From Cryoendolithus antarcticus (Eukaryota; Ascomycota; Dothideomycetes; Cladosporiales; Cladosporiaceae): a DNA stretch of 64,000 nt. The DNA is taken from the NCBI GenBank assembly GCA_002077065.1, contig NAJO01000001.1, forward strand, positions 558,001 to 622,000. The letters are read 5' to 3'. Shown piece by piece: positions 1 to 13,795 of this stretch; the stretch's first letter is position 1; every line of letters begins with the position of its first letter. Under the pieces are notes generated by a model, which had not been told where the DNA came from, made no database searches, and saw only the letters and a program-made list of their open reading frames with translations. The position numbers were made by a program, and so were the translations under genes.

Positions 1-525
1 GGCACCGTGGCCTCTGGCCGTGTGGAGCGAGGCGTCCTGCGAAAGGACTCCGAAGTCGAGCTCGTGGGCAAGAACAAATCGCCCATCAAGACAAAAGTAA
101 CCGACATCGAGACCTTCAAGAAGTCCTGCGACGAGTCCCGCGCCGGCGATAACTCCGGGCTCCTTCTCCGTGGCGTGAAGCGTGATGACGTGCAGCGCGG
201 AATGGTCATCGTCGCCCCGAACACCACAAAGGCGCACCGAAAGTTCCTGACTTCGATGTACGTTCTCACCAAAGAAGAGGGAGGCCGACACACTGGTTTC
301 GCGAACAACTACAAACCGCAGATGTTCATTCGAACTGCTGATGAGGCTGCGACACTGACATGGCCCGAGGGCGTGGAGGAGGGCAAGATGGTCATGCCGG
401 GGGATAATGTGGAGATGGTGTGTGAGATTCACAAGCCGCTTGCTGTGGAGACTGGGCAGCGATTTAACGTGCGCGAGGGAGGACGCACAGTGGCGACGGG
501 ATTGGTGACGAGGATTATTGAGTGA
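1..525 (+). CDS. TUF1: Mitochondrial elongation factor Tu, C-terminal part (5' end outside window)
   Basis: EF-Tu delivers aminoacyl-tRNA to the mitochondrial ribosome as a GTP complex. Only the last 174 codons are present. The frame is open from base 1, so the start and the GTPase domain lie upstream, and any ATG or GTG near the edge is not the true start. What remains matches beta-barrel domains II and III. It shows the G-x-V-x-x-G-x-V/L barrel entry (SGRVERGVLRKDSEVELVG), the LLLRGVKRDDVQRGMV segment, and the closing GRTVATGLVTRIIE, which resembles the usual EF-Tu ending with a GVV/I-x-x-I pattern. The middle segment has the canonical HTGF-x-NNY-P-Q-F/MF-R-T pattern of domain III. The stop is TGA. 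It converges with the Trm3-like gene, with about 290 bp between the two stops. The identification is firm; the mitochondrial location is inferred from the bacterial-type sequence in a fungal nuclear genome. Confidence 0.93.
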   Translation, partial: GTVASGRVERGVLRKDSEVELVGKNKSPIKTKVTDIETFKKSCDESRAGDNSGLLLRGVKRDDVQRGMVIVAPNTTKAHRKFLTSMYVLTKEEGGRHTGFANNYKPQMFIRTADEAATLTWPEGVEEGKMVMPGDNVEMVCEIHKPLAVETGQRFNVREGGRTVATGLVTRIIE

Positions 526-817
526 GTGGACTGTTACGCTTGAGCTGGTGGCGGCGAGTTGGAGGAGCTGTGTACGATTGGAAGAGCTGGGTGACGCCAG
601 GGATGTACTCGGGCATGTCGTCGATCTCGAGAACGGATGGGATGGATGGGGATGTAAGATGCATTGAGGCGATTGTGTACAAACATGGGCTTTCCCCTTC
701 GACCAGACGGAAGGCTTCAGTGTACTTTAGCGATCGGACTGGGGGAAGCCAAGCCAGAGGCCATGCAATGCTTGCTTGGGTGGTAAGATGCGCTGTATAG
801 TCCCGAGAAAATGCATC

Positions 818-3800
818 TCAGCTCTGCAACTCTGTCTCTCCATCCGCAGCATGCTCCTTGAATCTCCCCACAGCAGCGACGCCCTTCTTCCCCGCACCAT
901 CCCTCTCCCTCCTCAGCCGGCCCAGCTCAAACAACACAACCGCAGCAGCAGTCTGCACATTCAAACTCCGCGTAACCCCAACCTGCGGAATCTCCAAAAG
1001 CACATCACAAACCGCCAGCACCCTAGCCGGGATCCCCTCCCTCTCACTTCCAACAACCAGCACAATTTTACTCTCCTCTTCCCCACCCCTATCCAACAGC
1101 GCATCCCCCAACTCCCTCGACCCAACAACCAAACTCCGATCCGTCTGCTCAATCCCCACAACCCTCCACCCCTCCTCCCTCTTCTTCGCCTCCAACAACG
1201 CCGGCAGAGCCTCCACCCCACAAGGCAGTATAGCGAGATGGTTATGGCTACTGACGCTGACGGAGATGAAGGCTTTGTCCGCTACAACGCGCGGGTCGCG
1301 GACGTACATTGCTTCTGCGCCGAAGATCTCGGCGCAGCGGGAGAGGCCGCCGAGGTTTAGGGCGTTGTCTACGAGGGAGGAGATCAGGATTGTGCGGTGA
1401 GGTGGTGTGGAGGTGGAGGGGGTTGCGAAGTAGGCTGTGCCTTTTGTTTGGAGGGCTTTGGACTCGAGGTTTGTGAGTGAGGTTGTAGAGGCTTGGATGG
1501 GCTCGGGATCGGCTTTTACGAAGGGGTCTGGGCCAGGCGCACGCGATATGGGTGGGCCGAGATGCATGATGCAAGTTGGCCAGGTATCCGTGAAGTACTG
1601 TCGGTCTGCTTCGTAGAGGCGGAGGAAGTCCTCTCTGCCGGTTAGAGGTGGCCGAGTGTCGTCGAGTTGTGTCCATAGGCCCTCAGTGAGATTGGTCAAT
1701 GAATGGTCCTTCATGGGGTCAAGTGCACTCATGATACGCTCCGATGGAGGGTCACCGAATCGTGGCAGGGCGCGGATGTAGTCCTCGAGCGTGGTGTACG
1801 CTGGATTTTGTATGATGGTCGTCCAGTCTCTGCGCCGACAGACGTCCATGAGCTGCGGGAACGACCACTGCGCTTCATGCCTGACCACTATCTTCGAGCT
1901 GGCGGAGTGGGAGACGAAAGTCATGGCTAGAGTCGAAGCTAGGTCTTCCGTGCTGTCAGGCGTTCCAGCAAGCATCACGCCTACTTTCATCAGGCTTGCC
2001 AGAAACTTTGGGTTCGAGTGATGATCTCTCGTAGCGAGTAGCTTGCGGCTGTGGCTTTGGAGCGAGAGATGAGCGAGCTGCATTCTGGCGACCATCCACT
2101 CGACGATGTGCCGATACCGAGGCAGAGGCTCCAGTGCCAGGATATGGAGCAGGTCATCCACAATTAGTCCCAGCTGCTCAAGCGACTCGCTTGTGTGAGC
2201 GAGCTCGAGACAGACAAGCAGTACTTGCAGCTGCAGTGTAGTCTTCCAAGGACTGACTGACGGTCGTGGGTCCTTCTGTTGCTTCCACCGCGACAGTATA
2301 GCGTTGGCAATGCCCATCGCAAGACCGTCGTACTGCGCGCCGAGTCGGCCGATAAGATCAAGGTACGCAGCGAAGCCGTGTCCTTCCGGAAAGCCATAAT
2401 AGATGGCAGTGTTGACTCTTCCAGGCGCAATGGAGTCGAGTATCGTCAGCATAGAATACTCCATGATGAGATCGACGTTGGGTTGGGGCGGAAATTGCGA
2501 AATAGTGACGAGAAAGTCTTGCATATTCAGTAAGCCGGCTGCATCGGGGACCGTCAGCAACGCTCTCCGTAGGCTGACAATAAGTGGCGCAAAGGCAAAG
2601 CTACGTCTGGTCGCCACCTGAGCCAATTGCGTAAGAGTGCTCTGGAGGAACTCAGCAATTTGGCGATCTCCACTTCTGCCACTGTCGACTGCTCTGCGGA
2701 GGACTTCAGGATGGAAGCACACCCTTGGAGATGTCAGCAGCAGCTGTCTAGGATATTCCAAGAAGGCGACATCAGTATACAGGTCCTGAAGCTGGGAGAG
2801 AAGCTCAGTACTGTCCCATTCGAGGCCTTCATCCAGAGTGGTCAGTAATTTCTGGCACTTGGTGAGCGCCTGATCGATCGCAAGATCTCGGTTCGAGAGC
2901 TGCAGCAGACCAGCATCTTGAGTGTAGCTGTCGCTTCGACTTGAGCGTTGGAACCTCTCTACTTTGGCGATGAGACTTACAACGCGGTCCCGACTCAGAT
3001 TGGAAAGGCTTGGTTGTGTGGTTCTGGTGGAAACCAACAGTAATTGGTAGGTTTTGTGGCACTGTATCACGAGCGCATCGCTAGCTATGTCGGAGAGGGT
3101 GTTCCAGGACGAGATGGCCAGCACTTTGTCGATGCTCTCATTTGGCAGTCCTATATCACGGAGCTGCGCCAGACCATCAGCGATACCAATGAGGATGTGT
3201 ATCGCCGCAGATGTGAACAGGCTCGCTTGCCGTGCAATGAGGAAGTCGAGCAGCATGTTCAACACACTTTGCACTGCTTTTCCATCCGATCTCCGTCGTA
3301 GTACGCTCGAGATGAAATTGGCCACCCGCTCGCCGTGCTGGCAGCGAATTACCTTTCCATGTCGTTTCGTAGATGACACGTACAGTGTTCCTTCTACAGC
3401 CCAGGGCATGAAGGGATCCTAGAGGAGGTCAACGAAACCCAGCGCATTGTCCACGGATTTGAGGTCCGTACGGAGCATCCATCCGCCGATGTACTTGCGG
3501 TTTTGATCTTGCATGGTTTTGTCGAGGCCCGATGCGAGCAAGACGAAGAGCCACCGTGGCGGCAAGATAGACTTTGCAGAGGCCAATAGTGCGAGGTCAT
3601 GTTCGCATTCTGCTACCAAATTCGCATAACGTGCGAGTACTAGGGTCTCGAAGATGGTGATGAAGCGATCGTATTGAGCAATTATCATGGTACTGGGCAC
3701 TAATCTTGCGTCAGCTCACACGTCCGGTCCGACGTACCTGTATGTTGCCACATGCACACAATGAGGCTCATCCTGTTCGGGTAAGCCACGCACTGTGGGA

Positions 3801-4700
3801 GCCTGGCAAGTGTACCTTACCTTCAATGTCTCGGGCCACTAGCAGCAGCTTCTTGTGGCACACAGCATGAGCGACAGAGCCCCTCAGTATATCAAGTGAC
3901 AACTTCCGTCGCTCCGCATCACCATGGCGGAGTCCACTCTCAACAAGTTGCCAGTAAGAGTGAGCTTCAACATCAAGAGATGTACTACTCACGGAGCTGT
4001 GTAAGCTGACAGCTTGTGACCACACTGTGTAGCCTACCGTCTGATAGAGCTTCGGTCTAGCGGCCATGAGTAGCGCTCTGATCGCAGCATGCAATTGCCT
4101 AGAGATCTCATGGTTTGCGATGCACCTATGCAGGAGCCTGGATACGAATGCTCTGGCGGAAGAGAGAATCGATGAATCTATGCACCCAAGGAATAAGAGC
4201 GCAAAGGGCATTACTTTCTTCACGTGTGCGTTCTTGGCCGAATCAGACTCACAGGCACGCGTGAAGAAGTCCATCCAGTGACTTGCAAAATTTAGAGAGG
4301 AATCAGCGTTTCCTTGAGTTGAGATGTGTCGAAATGATGGCGCAATCGCTTGGGCGTAGCCTGGTAGCAAGACGTCAGGCGTACTCGTAGCGTAGTCGCT
4401 GGACGACGCAAGTCGTTCGGATGCCAGCGAAAGCAGCCTGTCCAAGAAGACTTCGGAGCCCACAATCAGTGCTGCGACATTGTCGCCGGCGCCTCGCTCG
4501 ATTTGTGAGGCAAGAATCTCGGTCAGATCCTTGTTCACATTGGAGTGAGGTCGATCGGTCGCAAGATTGAGCAGAAGTCCTGCGGTCACCTCATCGTAGA
4601 CGCTGCGAAGCTGCTCAAGCAGCGCGATGCTCAGCGATAGGCGCTGCTCAGGATCCAGTGTCTGGTGCAGCACTCGAGCTGCCGCGCCAGTCGCTACCAT
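818..4700 (-). CDS. TRM3: Trm3/TARBP1-like tRNA (guanosine-2'-O)-methyltransferase with an internal in-frame TAG
   Basis: Trm3 methylates the ribose of G18 in the D-loop of tRNAs. The C-terminal SPOUT (SpoU) domain lies at about residues 1075-1245. It shows motif 1 (DNALNLGGLSRCAEIFGA), motif 2 (LVVGSEREGIP) and motif 3 (TRSLNVQTAAAVVLFELGR). The long helical N-terminal half is typical of the Trm3/TARBP1 branch. Proposed exons on the minus strand are 4700-3816, 3772-3738 and 3692-818 (introns of 43 and 45 nt), giving 1264 codons before the TGA stop. Both junctions keep frame; the first donor (GTACAC) is weak, so that intron is less certain. Codon 398 (3421-3419) is TAG, between FVDLL and DPFMPW, with coding-like sequence on both sides and no acceptable intron to remove it. 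A stop there would delete the methyltransferase domain. The family assignment is firm; whether the gene is functional is open. Confidence 0.85.
3419..3421 (-). other. In-frame TAG inside the Trm3-like reading frame
   Basis: The minus-strand codons read GAC CTC CTC TAG GAT CCC TTC ATG. The frame upstream (from exon 2) and downstream (the SPOUT half) is the same, so a single codon interrupts the gene. An intron ending at this TAG would have to be only 36 nt to keep frame (donor GTGGAC); the stronger donor GTACGG 53 nt upstream is in the wrong phase. TGG (Trp) would be the single-base ancestor. Confidence 0.7.
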
Positions 4701-4982
4701 GACGACAGCGACACGTCACAGAGCACCGAGACTACCTCCCCACTTGAGCGACGCTACTTATGTATGCGCCGGGCAGATGCAAAGGAATGGTACTACTATG
4801 GAATGGGAGAGAGTCTCCAAAGTCAAAATGAGGCAAGATATTGCAGCACTGACAAAGTTCGTGTACAGTTGCCATAAGTATTGGCGGGTATCTAAATCAT
4901 TACGTCCAGCACTCTGTCTCGCGCTTCGCTCTACAGATTTCAGTCATCGTCCAAATCGTCGCAACTGTCGCTCCCAGTTGCG

Positions 4983-6777
4983 CTACCATAGCTCGCCGCC
5001 AGCGAAGGCCACACCCTCGCCGTTGATCCCGGCAGCCATCTTCAGACACCAAGCAAGCTCCGCAGGTCGTGACCTCTTCTCGAAGTACACAATGGCCAGG
5101 CGCAGGATCGGCGATGCCCCTATCATACCCACTGGAAGGTTGTCAGTCACTCTGATGAGTATCTTGTCTTAGCCGATTCTACTCACAAAAGCTTCCGTTC
5201 TTCCCGATGAGTGCGGGCAGGACCCGGCAGATGTCAGTCATGATGGAGTCAAGATCCTGTTCCATATCGTCGAGCGACGCTGGCATACCAGTAATCGCAG
5301 CGGCAGCTTGCAGCATCGAGATCAACATCTCCAGCGCGAACGCTTTGTACAGGAGCCACGCACCAAGCACCTCCACGAAGCGCCAGTCCGGTAAAGTGAA
5401 CACCTGGGGGAAAGTCATGTCACCATTTAACCATGAGCTGACTGCAGGGTACTCGTCGAGGTCGCAAAGCTTATCGTCTGTGCGCCCATACGCGACCTGC
5501 TCATTGAACTTGTCGAGTTCTTGCAGAAACGTGCCTAGCTCGCATGCTGCAGCAAACAATCTTAGTGGATCCTTCTGCTCTATGCCGAGATGTGTCTTTT
5601 CCAGTATGCCAGGCAGACGAACGCCGACGTCTTGCACGTCCCATGCGAGATCGCGTTGTGGTGCGCTTAACGACACTGCAATCCACTTGGCATCTGCAAG
5701 GAAAGTCCGCTTCTGAAGGCTTGAGCTATGGTAGGTCTACTTGGCATCAGTCGACAGACTCCAACATAGAGACTTGGAAGACATACCAGTACTGCACGTG
5801 CATGTAGGAACAGCATCGCCTCTGTCGAGTCCTTCAGAGGTTCGGGCCCGCGCATTTGAAGCAGCTTCTCCAGTCCGCTGCCATGCATAATATAGTTTGC
5901 CGATTGATGCAGTGCATCGAAGGACTGACACAGTCAGTAGTGCATCGACTGGGGAGCGAATCACAATACATACACCGCACAAAGCCGTGATCAGAACCGC
6001 GCTTGCGATCTGATCATTCCATGACTCCCCTGGCTGCATTCGAGAGATCGACTGCATAAGCTGCCGTAGACTCTGGCCGTAAAGTCGTCGTGCTTGCATT
6101 AGCAAAGTCGGGTCTTTGTACGCTGAGCCTATCTGCACCAACGCAAGAGTGTCGATAGCTGTCACCAATGCCGGCTGCTTGATCTCCGTGAAGTAGAAGT
6201 GGGAAATATCCATCAGATCCAGCGGTACGGATGTCACAGTATTACAAGGTAGGAGCTTCGACATGGCCATAGACACAAGCTGGAGTCGATTTTGCGACGC
6301 CAAGGACACTGCGGGCGGGAGATTTGGCGAAGGGATCGCGACGGTCATATTCTTGAACTCGCGCCTGACTGACTCCGTCGAGTCTGTAATCTAGCTTGAC
6401 GAAGAATCGGTGCTGGACTCATTGCTCGCATTTCGATCCAGTTGGGGCGGTGGAATTCGTTTGACAGGTCGAACTTGACTTCGTTCTGAGGGTCGCGTTG
6501 CGCCGGCAGCCTGATATATGACAACATTTAGAGGTCGATCGGTCTCGGAGCGGTAGCCTGGGCAAGGTATGCCATGGGTTGCGCACTTCTTGCAGCTTGG
6601 TCGAGTCTGATCGCACTACACAGGCGATCAGCCGTTAGGACAATGCGAGCGTGGCAGGCAACATACACCTATCTTGCGACGTCTACACGCGTAACCTGAG
6701 GAAGATGTTAGTCAGCGTTGTGTCGCAAACCATATCGCCTGACAAGGATACGAACATCCACTACTTCGCAAAGGCAT
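4983..6777 (-). CDS. Zn2Cys6 transcription factor with an internal in-frame TAG
   Basis: This is a fungal binuclear zinc cluster regulator. Exons on the minus strand are 6777-6744, 6695-6667, 6615-5974, 5924-5787, 5736-5187 and 5131-4983. All junctions keep frame, intron lengths are 48, 51, 49, 50 and 55 nt, and the gene has 514 codons including the stop. The zinc cluster is assembled from the first three exons: CYACRRRKIGC then DQTRPSCKKCATHGIPC, i.e. C-x2-C-x6-C-x6-C-x2-C-x6-C. The first Cys codon is itself split by intron 1, whose donor GTCAGG is weak but whose branch site (CTGACTAAC) is excellent. The rest resembles the fungal-specific transcription factor domain (VRREFKNMTVAIPSPNLPP and LEKLLQMRGPEPL). 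Codon 96 (6393-6391) is TAG in a Ser-rich linker (SSSS, TAG, ITDSTES), between the DNA-binding and regulatory parts. The terminal stop is also TAG, followed 13 codons later by TGA. Target genes are unknown. Confidence 0.8.
6391..6393 (-). other. In-frame TAG in the linker of the Zn2Cys6 gene
   Basis: The codons read TCA AGC TAG ATT ACA GAC. The frame is continuous from the zinc cluster (TGC at 6615) through this codon to the start of the regulatory domain. No GT donor of suitable phase within normal intron distance gives a convincing intron; a 84-nt candidate starting GTTCGA lacks donor consensus. Confidence 0.65.
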
Positions 6778-8023
6778 CACCGGTGGTGTCTATTAGGTCC
6801 ATGTGTTTGAATACGAAGGTCTAGTCGTCAATGTGCTCGAGTGATCACATTGATGATTTCATCACACCAAATGCTGGACGTTGACAGCTGTGCCTACCGC
6901 AGATCGCGTCATGCGATAACAACAAATCGAGACTGTAAGGTACATACTCTCCAGGCATGTGCAGCACAGCCCTGATCTCCTTCACATAGCATTGTCTTTA
7001 GCGCACGCGGATTCGGAGTGAATCCCACAGGGCCAGAAGCTTGACCTGGGCAATTCGGAGAGAGTCACCGAAAAGACACACCGCTCTCGCACAATCTAAC
7101 GTCCTTGGGTTTGGCGGGTGATTACCAAATCTTGCGAAGATTAGCAAGCTTTGAGGCTCGAGAGGAATATTGTTCTCTGTAGTAAGATAGCACACGACTA
7201 GGTTAGTTCGCTGCTGGTTCTTGTCGTATAATTTAATCAGGCTGCTTCGAAAGTGGTGTCTAAGCTGCAGAAATACGCGACGCCTGCGAATGCTCCGATA
7301 GTCTGCCGTAAAGGGAGGCATCAGCGGTCGATGTCCCGACCACAGTAGTCGTCGAATATTTGTGTTAGCATGGGCTATGCATTCTGCAGACGCATCAGAC
7401 TTCTTTCTCAAGATACCAGCCGGAGCACGATAATTGTTCCGTGGCCAATGGAGAATAGAACGGTCAATAAAGACTGCCACGTCGTAGCGCATACTGATCC
7501 TCGACCTTCAGAACGGAATCAACGTGACCGTCATGAAAATGCACCCTCGGCTACGAGACTGCTAGTTGCTCCTGTTGTCAATAACTTGCGATAGTTCATG
7601 TCGGTCTTTGACACATGAGGGTCGGTAGACAGTCGGGTCGGTTTTCGACTTTGGTTCGGATAGCATTGCGTAGCAGTGATATCTAGCATTCGCCAGGTGT
7701 CGATGTTGCTCGACTTGCTGGTGTTGGTAGAGAAACCACTGTCAACAGTCGTCGCTACTCAACTGCCTCACTCATGGAAACTTGACTGATTGATGCTCTG
7801 GCGGTGGTATAGTTCTCAAATCCGGCCATGTTTCACCGGCTGGTCCGCTAGTCGGCGTAGCCGCACTCGGCGCTGCAGGGGTGCGTTCCTTCGTCTAATC
7901 CTCGTAATGCAAGCGAATGTTTGCTCTGTCTAGGCCGCGTCAGCTTCGTCAACAAGCCAGCGCAGCTATGCATGGCGGCGTGGCGGCAGAACGCGCTCTG
8001 GAAGTACATTGATCTGTTGGACT
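6778..8023. other. Intergenic, divergent promoter region
   Basis: About 1.25 kb separate the Zn2Cys6 start and the ankyrin gene start, which are transcribed away from each other. A 164-codon open stretch on the minus strand (6998-7492) has no recognisable domain and poor coding character. No tRNA or repeat was recognised. Confidence 0.5.
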
Positions 8024-11000
8024 ATGGACCCAGTGGGCACTCTGCTGTCCATTGCGACTCTCGCACTGATCATTGATGACTTGTGTGGAGCTTACTTGGA
8101 AGCACCAAGGACGCTGGCTGCTATCAGACTGCAAATTAAGGTCCTCGAGACAAGTCTACAGCGAGTGCAAGAATGGCTTCATTTCACAGATCCCACCACC
8201 AAAGCTCAGGTCATGGGGAGCATCAATGATGCGACCTTTACCGTGGATAGTGCTTTGCAAGCCCTAAAGACAGATCTGACTGATATCACGAGTAGTGGAT
8301 CAAAGACTGTCAAGGTCCTCGGACGGCAGGGTAGTGATCAGTGGACGAAGACGAAGTTCGCTTGGAACGAGGCGCGTCTACGCAGACGTTTGACTGACAT
8401 GCGTGAGTGCGCAAGTCTAATGCATCTGACCCTGGCAGTATGCCAGCTTCCAAGCGGACGCAGTGCGGACCTGGGGATCAAAGAGGTCAGCATTGGCGCC
8501 AGGAAACTCAGTCGGGTCCACAAGAGCACGCGAAGTGCTCGTCGCCCCGTGCTGGCGCATCAGGAGTCCCAAGATCCTGTCGAGCAATCGACGGACTTCA
8601 AACAATTCATGGCAGCTGTGATTGCCGCAGAGGATGATTTGGTCGCCGATTCAATAGCAGACGCTGCAGATGAGGCAGGTGCTGCATTCAATCTGGCTGA
8701 TGACTCGACGCTTGCGATGGCAGCAGCGGCCCAAGCAAGTCCTTCGGCGTTAATTCCTGAAGACCCTCTGCGCGAGAAGGCGCTTGTACCACTCGAGCTT
8801 GCGGATCCTACAGAGTCACTCCCGGAAGTCCTTTCTGGTGCCGTTTTCGGAGATGTGGCATCAGATTTGCCGACCCGACCAGCGAAGGCGCCCCTTGACA
8901 CATCCCTTTCGCATTCAACACTGCCCGAAGTGCTGGCTTCAGACGAACCCTTGGCCCATAAATCACCACTAGTCCATGAGGCGCCGTTCGAAGGTGTGAA
9001 GGCTATCCCGCGTAAGCCTGTCCGCCGAACGACACCCCCAATGGGATCCAACGCACTCGAACTTGAAACCGAGAAACATCTGGACAAGGCCACCTTGAGC
9101 AGGACTCATATAGCACCGCCTCGGACAGAGGAGCAGAAGTCTCCAATGAGAAGCAGCGAAGACACGGCGGATCAACCCCTGAGTCCTGCAATGTGGACAC
9201 GCGATGCGGTGACCCACAGCGATTCCATATCATCTGGCGAGTCCTACATAAACATCGAGCCCGATACGCCGCCGCCATATGTAGCAGCGTCGAGCGCTCG
9301 GACTGGAACACGGGTCACTGCTCAGCGACAACGCCAGGTCTCATCGCTCTCCGTGAACCGTCGCACTTCGACCTTCGCAGCCCTGGACGATGCGAAGTTG
9401 AACCTACAACTATCAGATTGCTCTGCGCTACTGCAAGCGATCAAGATGGACCACGAAGACGATGTGATAGACTTGTTGAGTCAAGGCGCTGATCCTGAAG
9501 ATACTGAGCCTGGCACTCAGCGGACCGCGCTGCTCGAAGCCGCGCGTCTGGCTAGACGTGAGATGTGTCGTGTGCTCATCAGAGCGGGTAGTCAGGTGCA
9601 TGTATCAGACATCGATGGCTGCACAGCCTTGCACCTGAGTGCAAGTCGAGGTGATGCTCTCATCGGCCGCATGCTCCTTGATGCAGGTGCACAGGTCGAA
9701 GCATACGACCGCAAGGGCCGTACACCGTTACAAGTAGCTGCCGAGTCTGGTCGAACGGAATTCGTCCTGTTCCTCCTCGAGCAAACTCCGAAGCGTGGTA
9801 TAAACGATACAGGCATAGTAAAAGCGTTCCACCAGTCTATCAGGCTAGGTGAGTTGGATTACTGTGGGTGGATCTCGGGATTAGGGTCTTAGCACTGACT
9901 GGGTGATAGGTGATGTGGCCTCCGCGCAAGAATTCCTTGTACATGATGTGAAACCGAAGAAGCTGAAGGATTCATGGAAGCTGACGTCGTACGCAGCGCA
10001 GAGCGGCAATCTGCAGATGTTGGAGTTTGTGCTCAAGCAGAAAGTCAGTCTCAAGCAGAAGAGCCCCGATGGCTGGACTGCATTGCACTTCGCTGCCAAG
10101 CACGGCCACACTGCTATGGTCGAGAGATTACTAGACATGAAGCTCTCGGGTAGAGACAAAACCAAGAAGGCCAAGGAGACCGCATTGCATATGGCAGTAC
10201 ACCAGCAGTATGCAGATACTGCTCTTGTCTTGATGGGCCAAAAGGATGCAAACGTGACGGCCACAGATGCAGACGACCAAGAACCTTTGCATCATGCTAC
10301 TCGCAACGGCGACGTCCGGCTAGTCACTGAGCTGCTTGCTCACGAGGCAAAATTGAAAAGTCAAAACGCATTCGGATGGCGGCCAATACACCTCGCTGCT
10401 GCGTATGGGCATATCGAGATGCTGACGCTCTTTGTGACGCACGGCATTGACCTACATGCGCAGCTTGGCAAGCCCTCGTTCAAGCCTGCTCGGAAGACTA
10501 ACGAGTCCGCACGGAAAGGATATTGGGCAGAAATTCGCTGGCCTCATGAAGGTGCTACTGCACTGGACCTGGCAATCGAGTTCGGCCAAGTCGAAGCAGC
10601 GAAGCTCTTACTAGCTGCAGGAGCAAGGATAGAGGACGCCGACAGCCAACGGTGGCGGCCATTACACTACGCCGCTTTCCATGTCCAGCCAGAGCTGGTG
10701 GAATTGATGCTTGCTAGAGGTGCATCTCCGTCCGCTACTACTGCAGATGGCAACACCCCCCACGCGCTAGGCTATCGCGAGCATGGTCTGACAGCAAGTC
10801 AAGAGGACAAAGACCACATACATTGTACTCTGCAAGCCGCCGCCTCGACTTCCAAGAAGTCGGCGTGGAAGTCCATGACGGAGTACCGCCTTGGTAGTGC
10901 TACTGGTCGCTCAGCACGAGAGCGCAATCAAGCCTGGCATACCGCAGAAATGGCGGACACGCTTTACCGAGATAAAGACGTGGATGATGGAGAAGAGGAT

Positions 11001-11147
11001 CTAAGCACGATCGTAAGTGACGGTCCTGGTCTTCAGACCTCTGAGCTAGATTCGACACTGTCGCTGGTGTCCACTCCTTCGCCGTCAGAGCTGAATGGCA
11101 GCGCCCGCAGAAGAAGTACATTGTCTCTGAGCAAGATGAACACATGA
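8024..11147 (+). CDS. Ankyrin repeat protein with a fungal STAND-type N-terminal helical domain
   Basis: Two exons, 8024-9848 and 9910-11147, are joined over a 61-nt intron (GTGAGT...GATAG) and encode 1020 residues ending in TGA. The ATG at 8024 is preferred because it starts the conserved MDPVGTLLSIATLALIIDD segment. Residues 1-150 resemble the helical N-terminal domain found in front of NACHT or ankyrin modules of fungal STAND/NLR-like proteins. Residues 150-460 are low-complexity, rich in Ser, Pro and Ala. From about 463 to 905 there are roughly ten ankyrin repeats with clear TALHxAA and PLHYAA cores, such as GCTALHLSASRGD, GWTALHFAAKHGH and GWRPIHLAAAYGH. No Walker A NTPase motif is present. 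The tail is Ser/Thr-rich. Ankyrin arrays bind proteins; a role in recognition or scaffolding is an inference, and the ligand is unknown. Confidence 0.85.
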
Positions 11148-11327
11148 GGTGTTGTGAGACCAACATCGGCATCAAGGCTCATCACTGATGCATATAAATT
11201 GAGCTACTTACAACAACAAGTGACCACGTTTGACTGCTGACCTCCTAGCGATTCATATCGAGCAGTACCAGAGGACCAGTTGTCGAATCTTGAAAAGACT
11301 CTTTGATTACGCTACCTGATCATCCGG

Positions 11328-13498
<2,171 letters not shown>

Positions 13499-13795
13499 AG
13501 CCTTTCCCAAATGTCTCTCCTGGAGTTCAAGTCCGCGCACCGAGTCAATTACCGAGACCTGTAAGCAACTTCTTGTGCGAGCTCACCCTAAGAATGTGAA
13601 GCGACAGGCGAGAGACTCGCAGTTGTTGTTCGAATAAGGTTCTATACCCCGCAGAGATCAGGTGTACTGTCGAAGGTACCTGGGGTACGATTCCAAGGAG
13701 CTCCACTCGAGCGGAATCAACCGTGCCCTCCATACCTTCATACGACAGCTCTAGTATCGTCGGCAATTACGCGCGGGCTCGAAGCTCATCGCTGC

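Noticed and set aside
776..1676. Long open frames opposite and across the Trm3 C-terminus
   Set aside because: They are compositional shadows of the SPOUT domain, Pro/Arg/His/Leu-rich and without motifs.
6998..7492. 164-codon minus-strand frame upstream of the Zn2Cys6 gene
   Set aside because: No domain, mixed codon use and a position in a divergent promoter.
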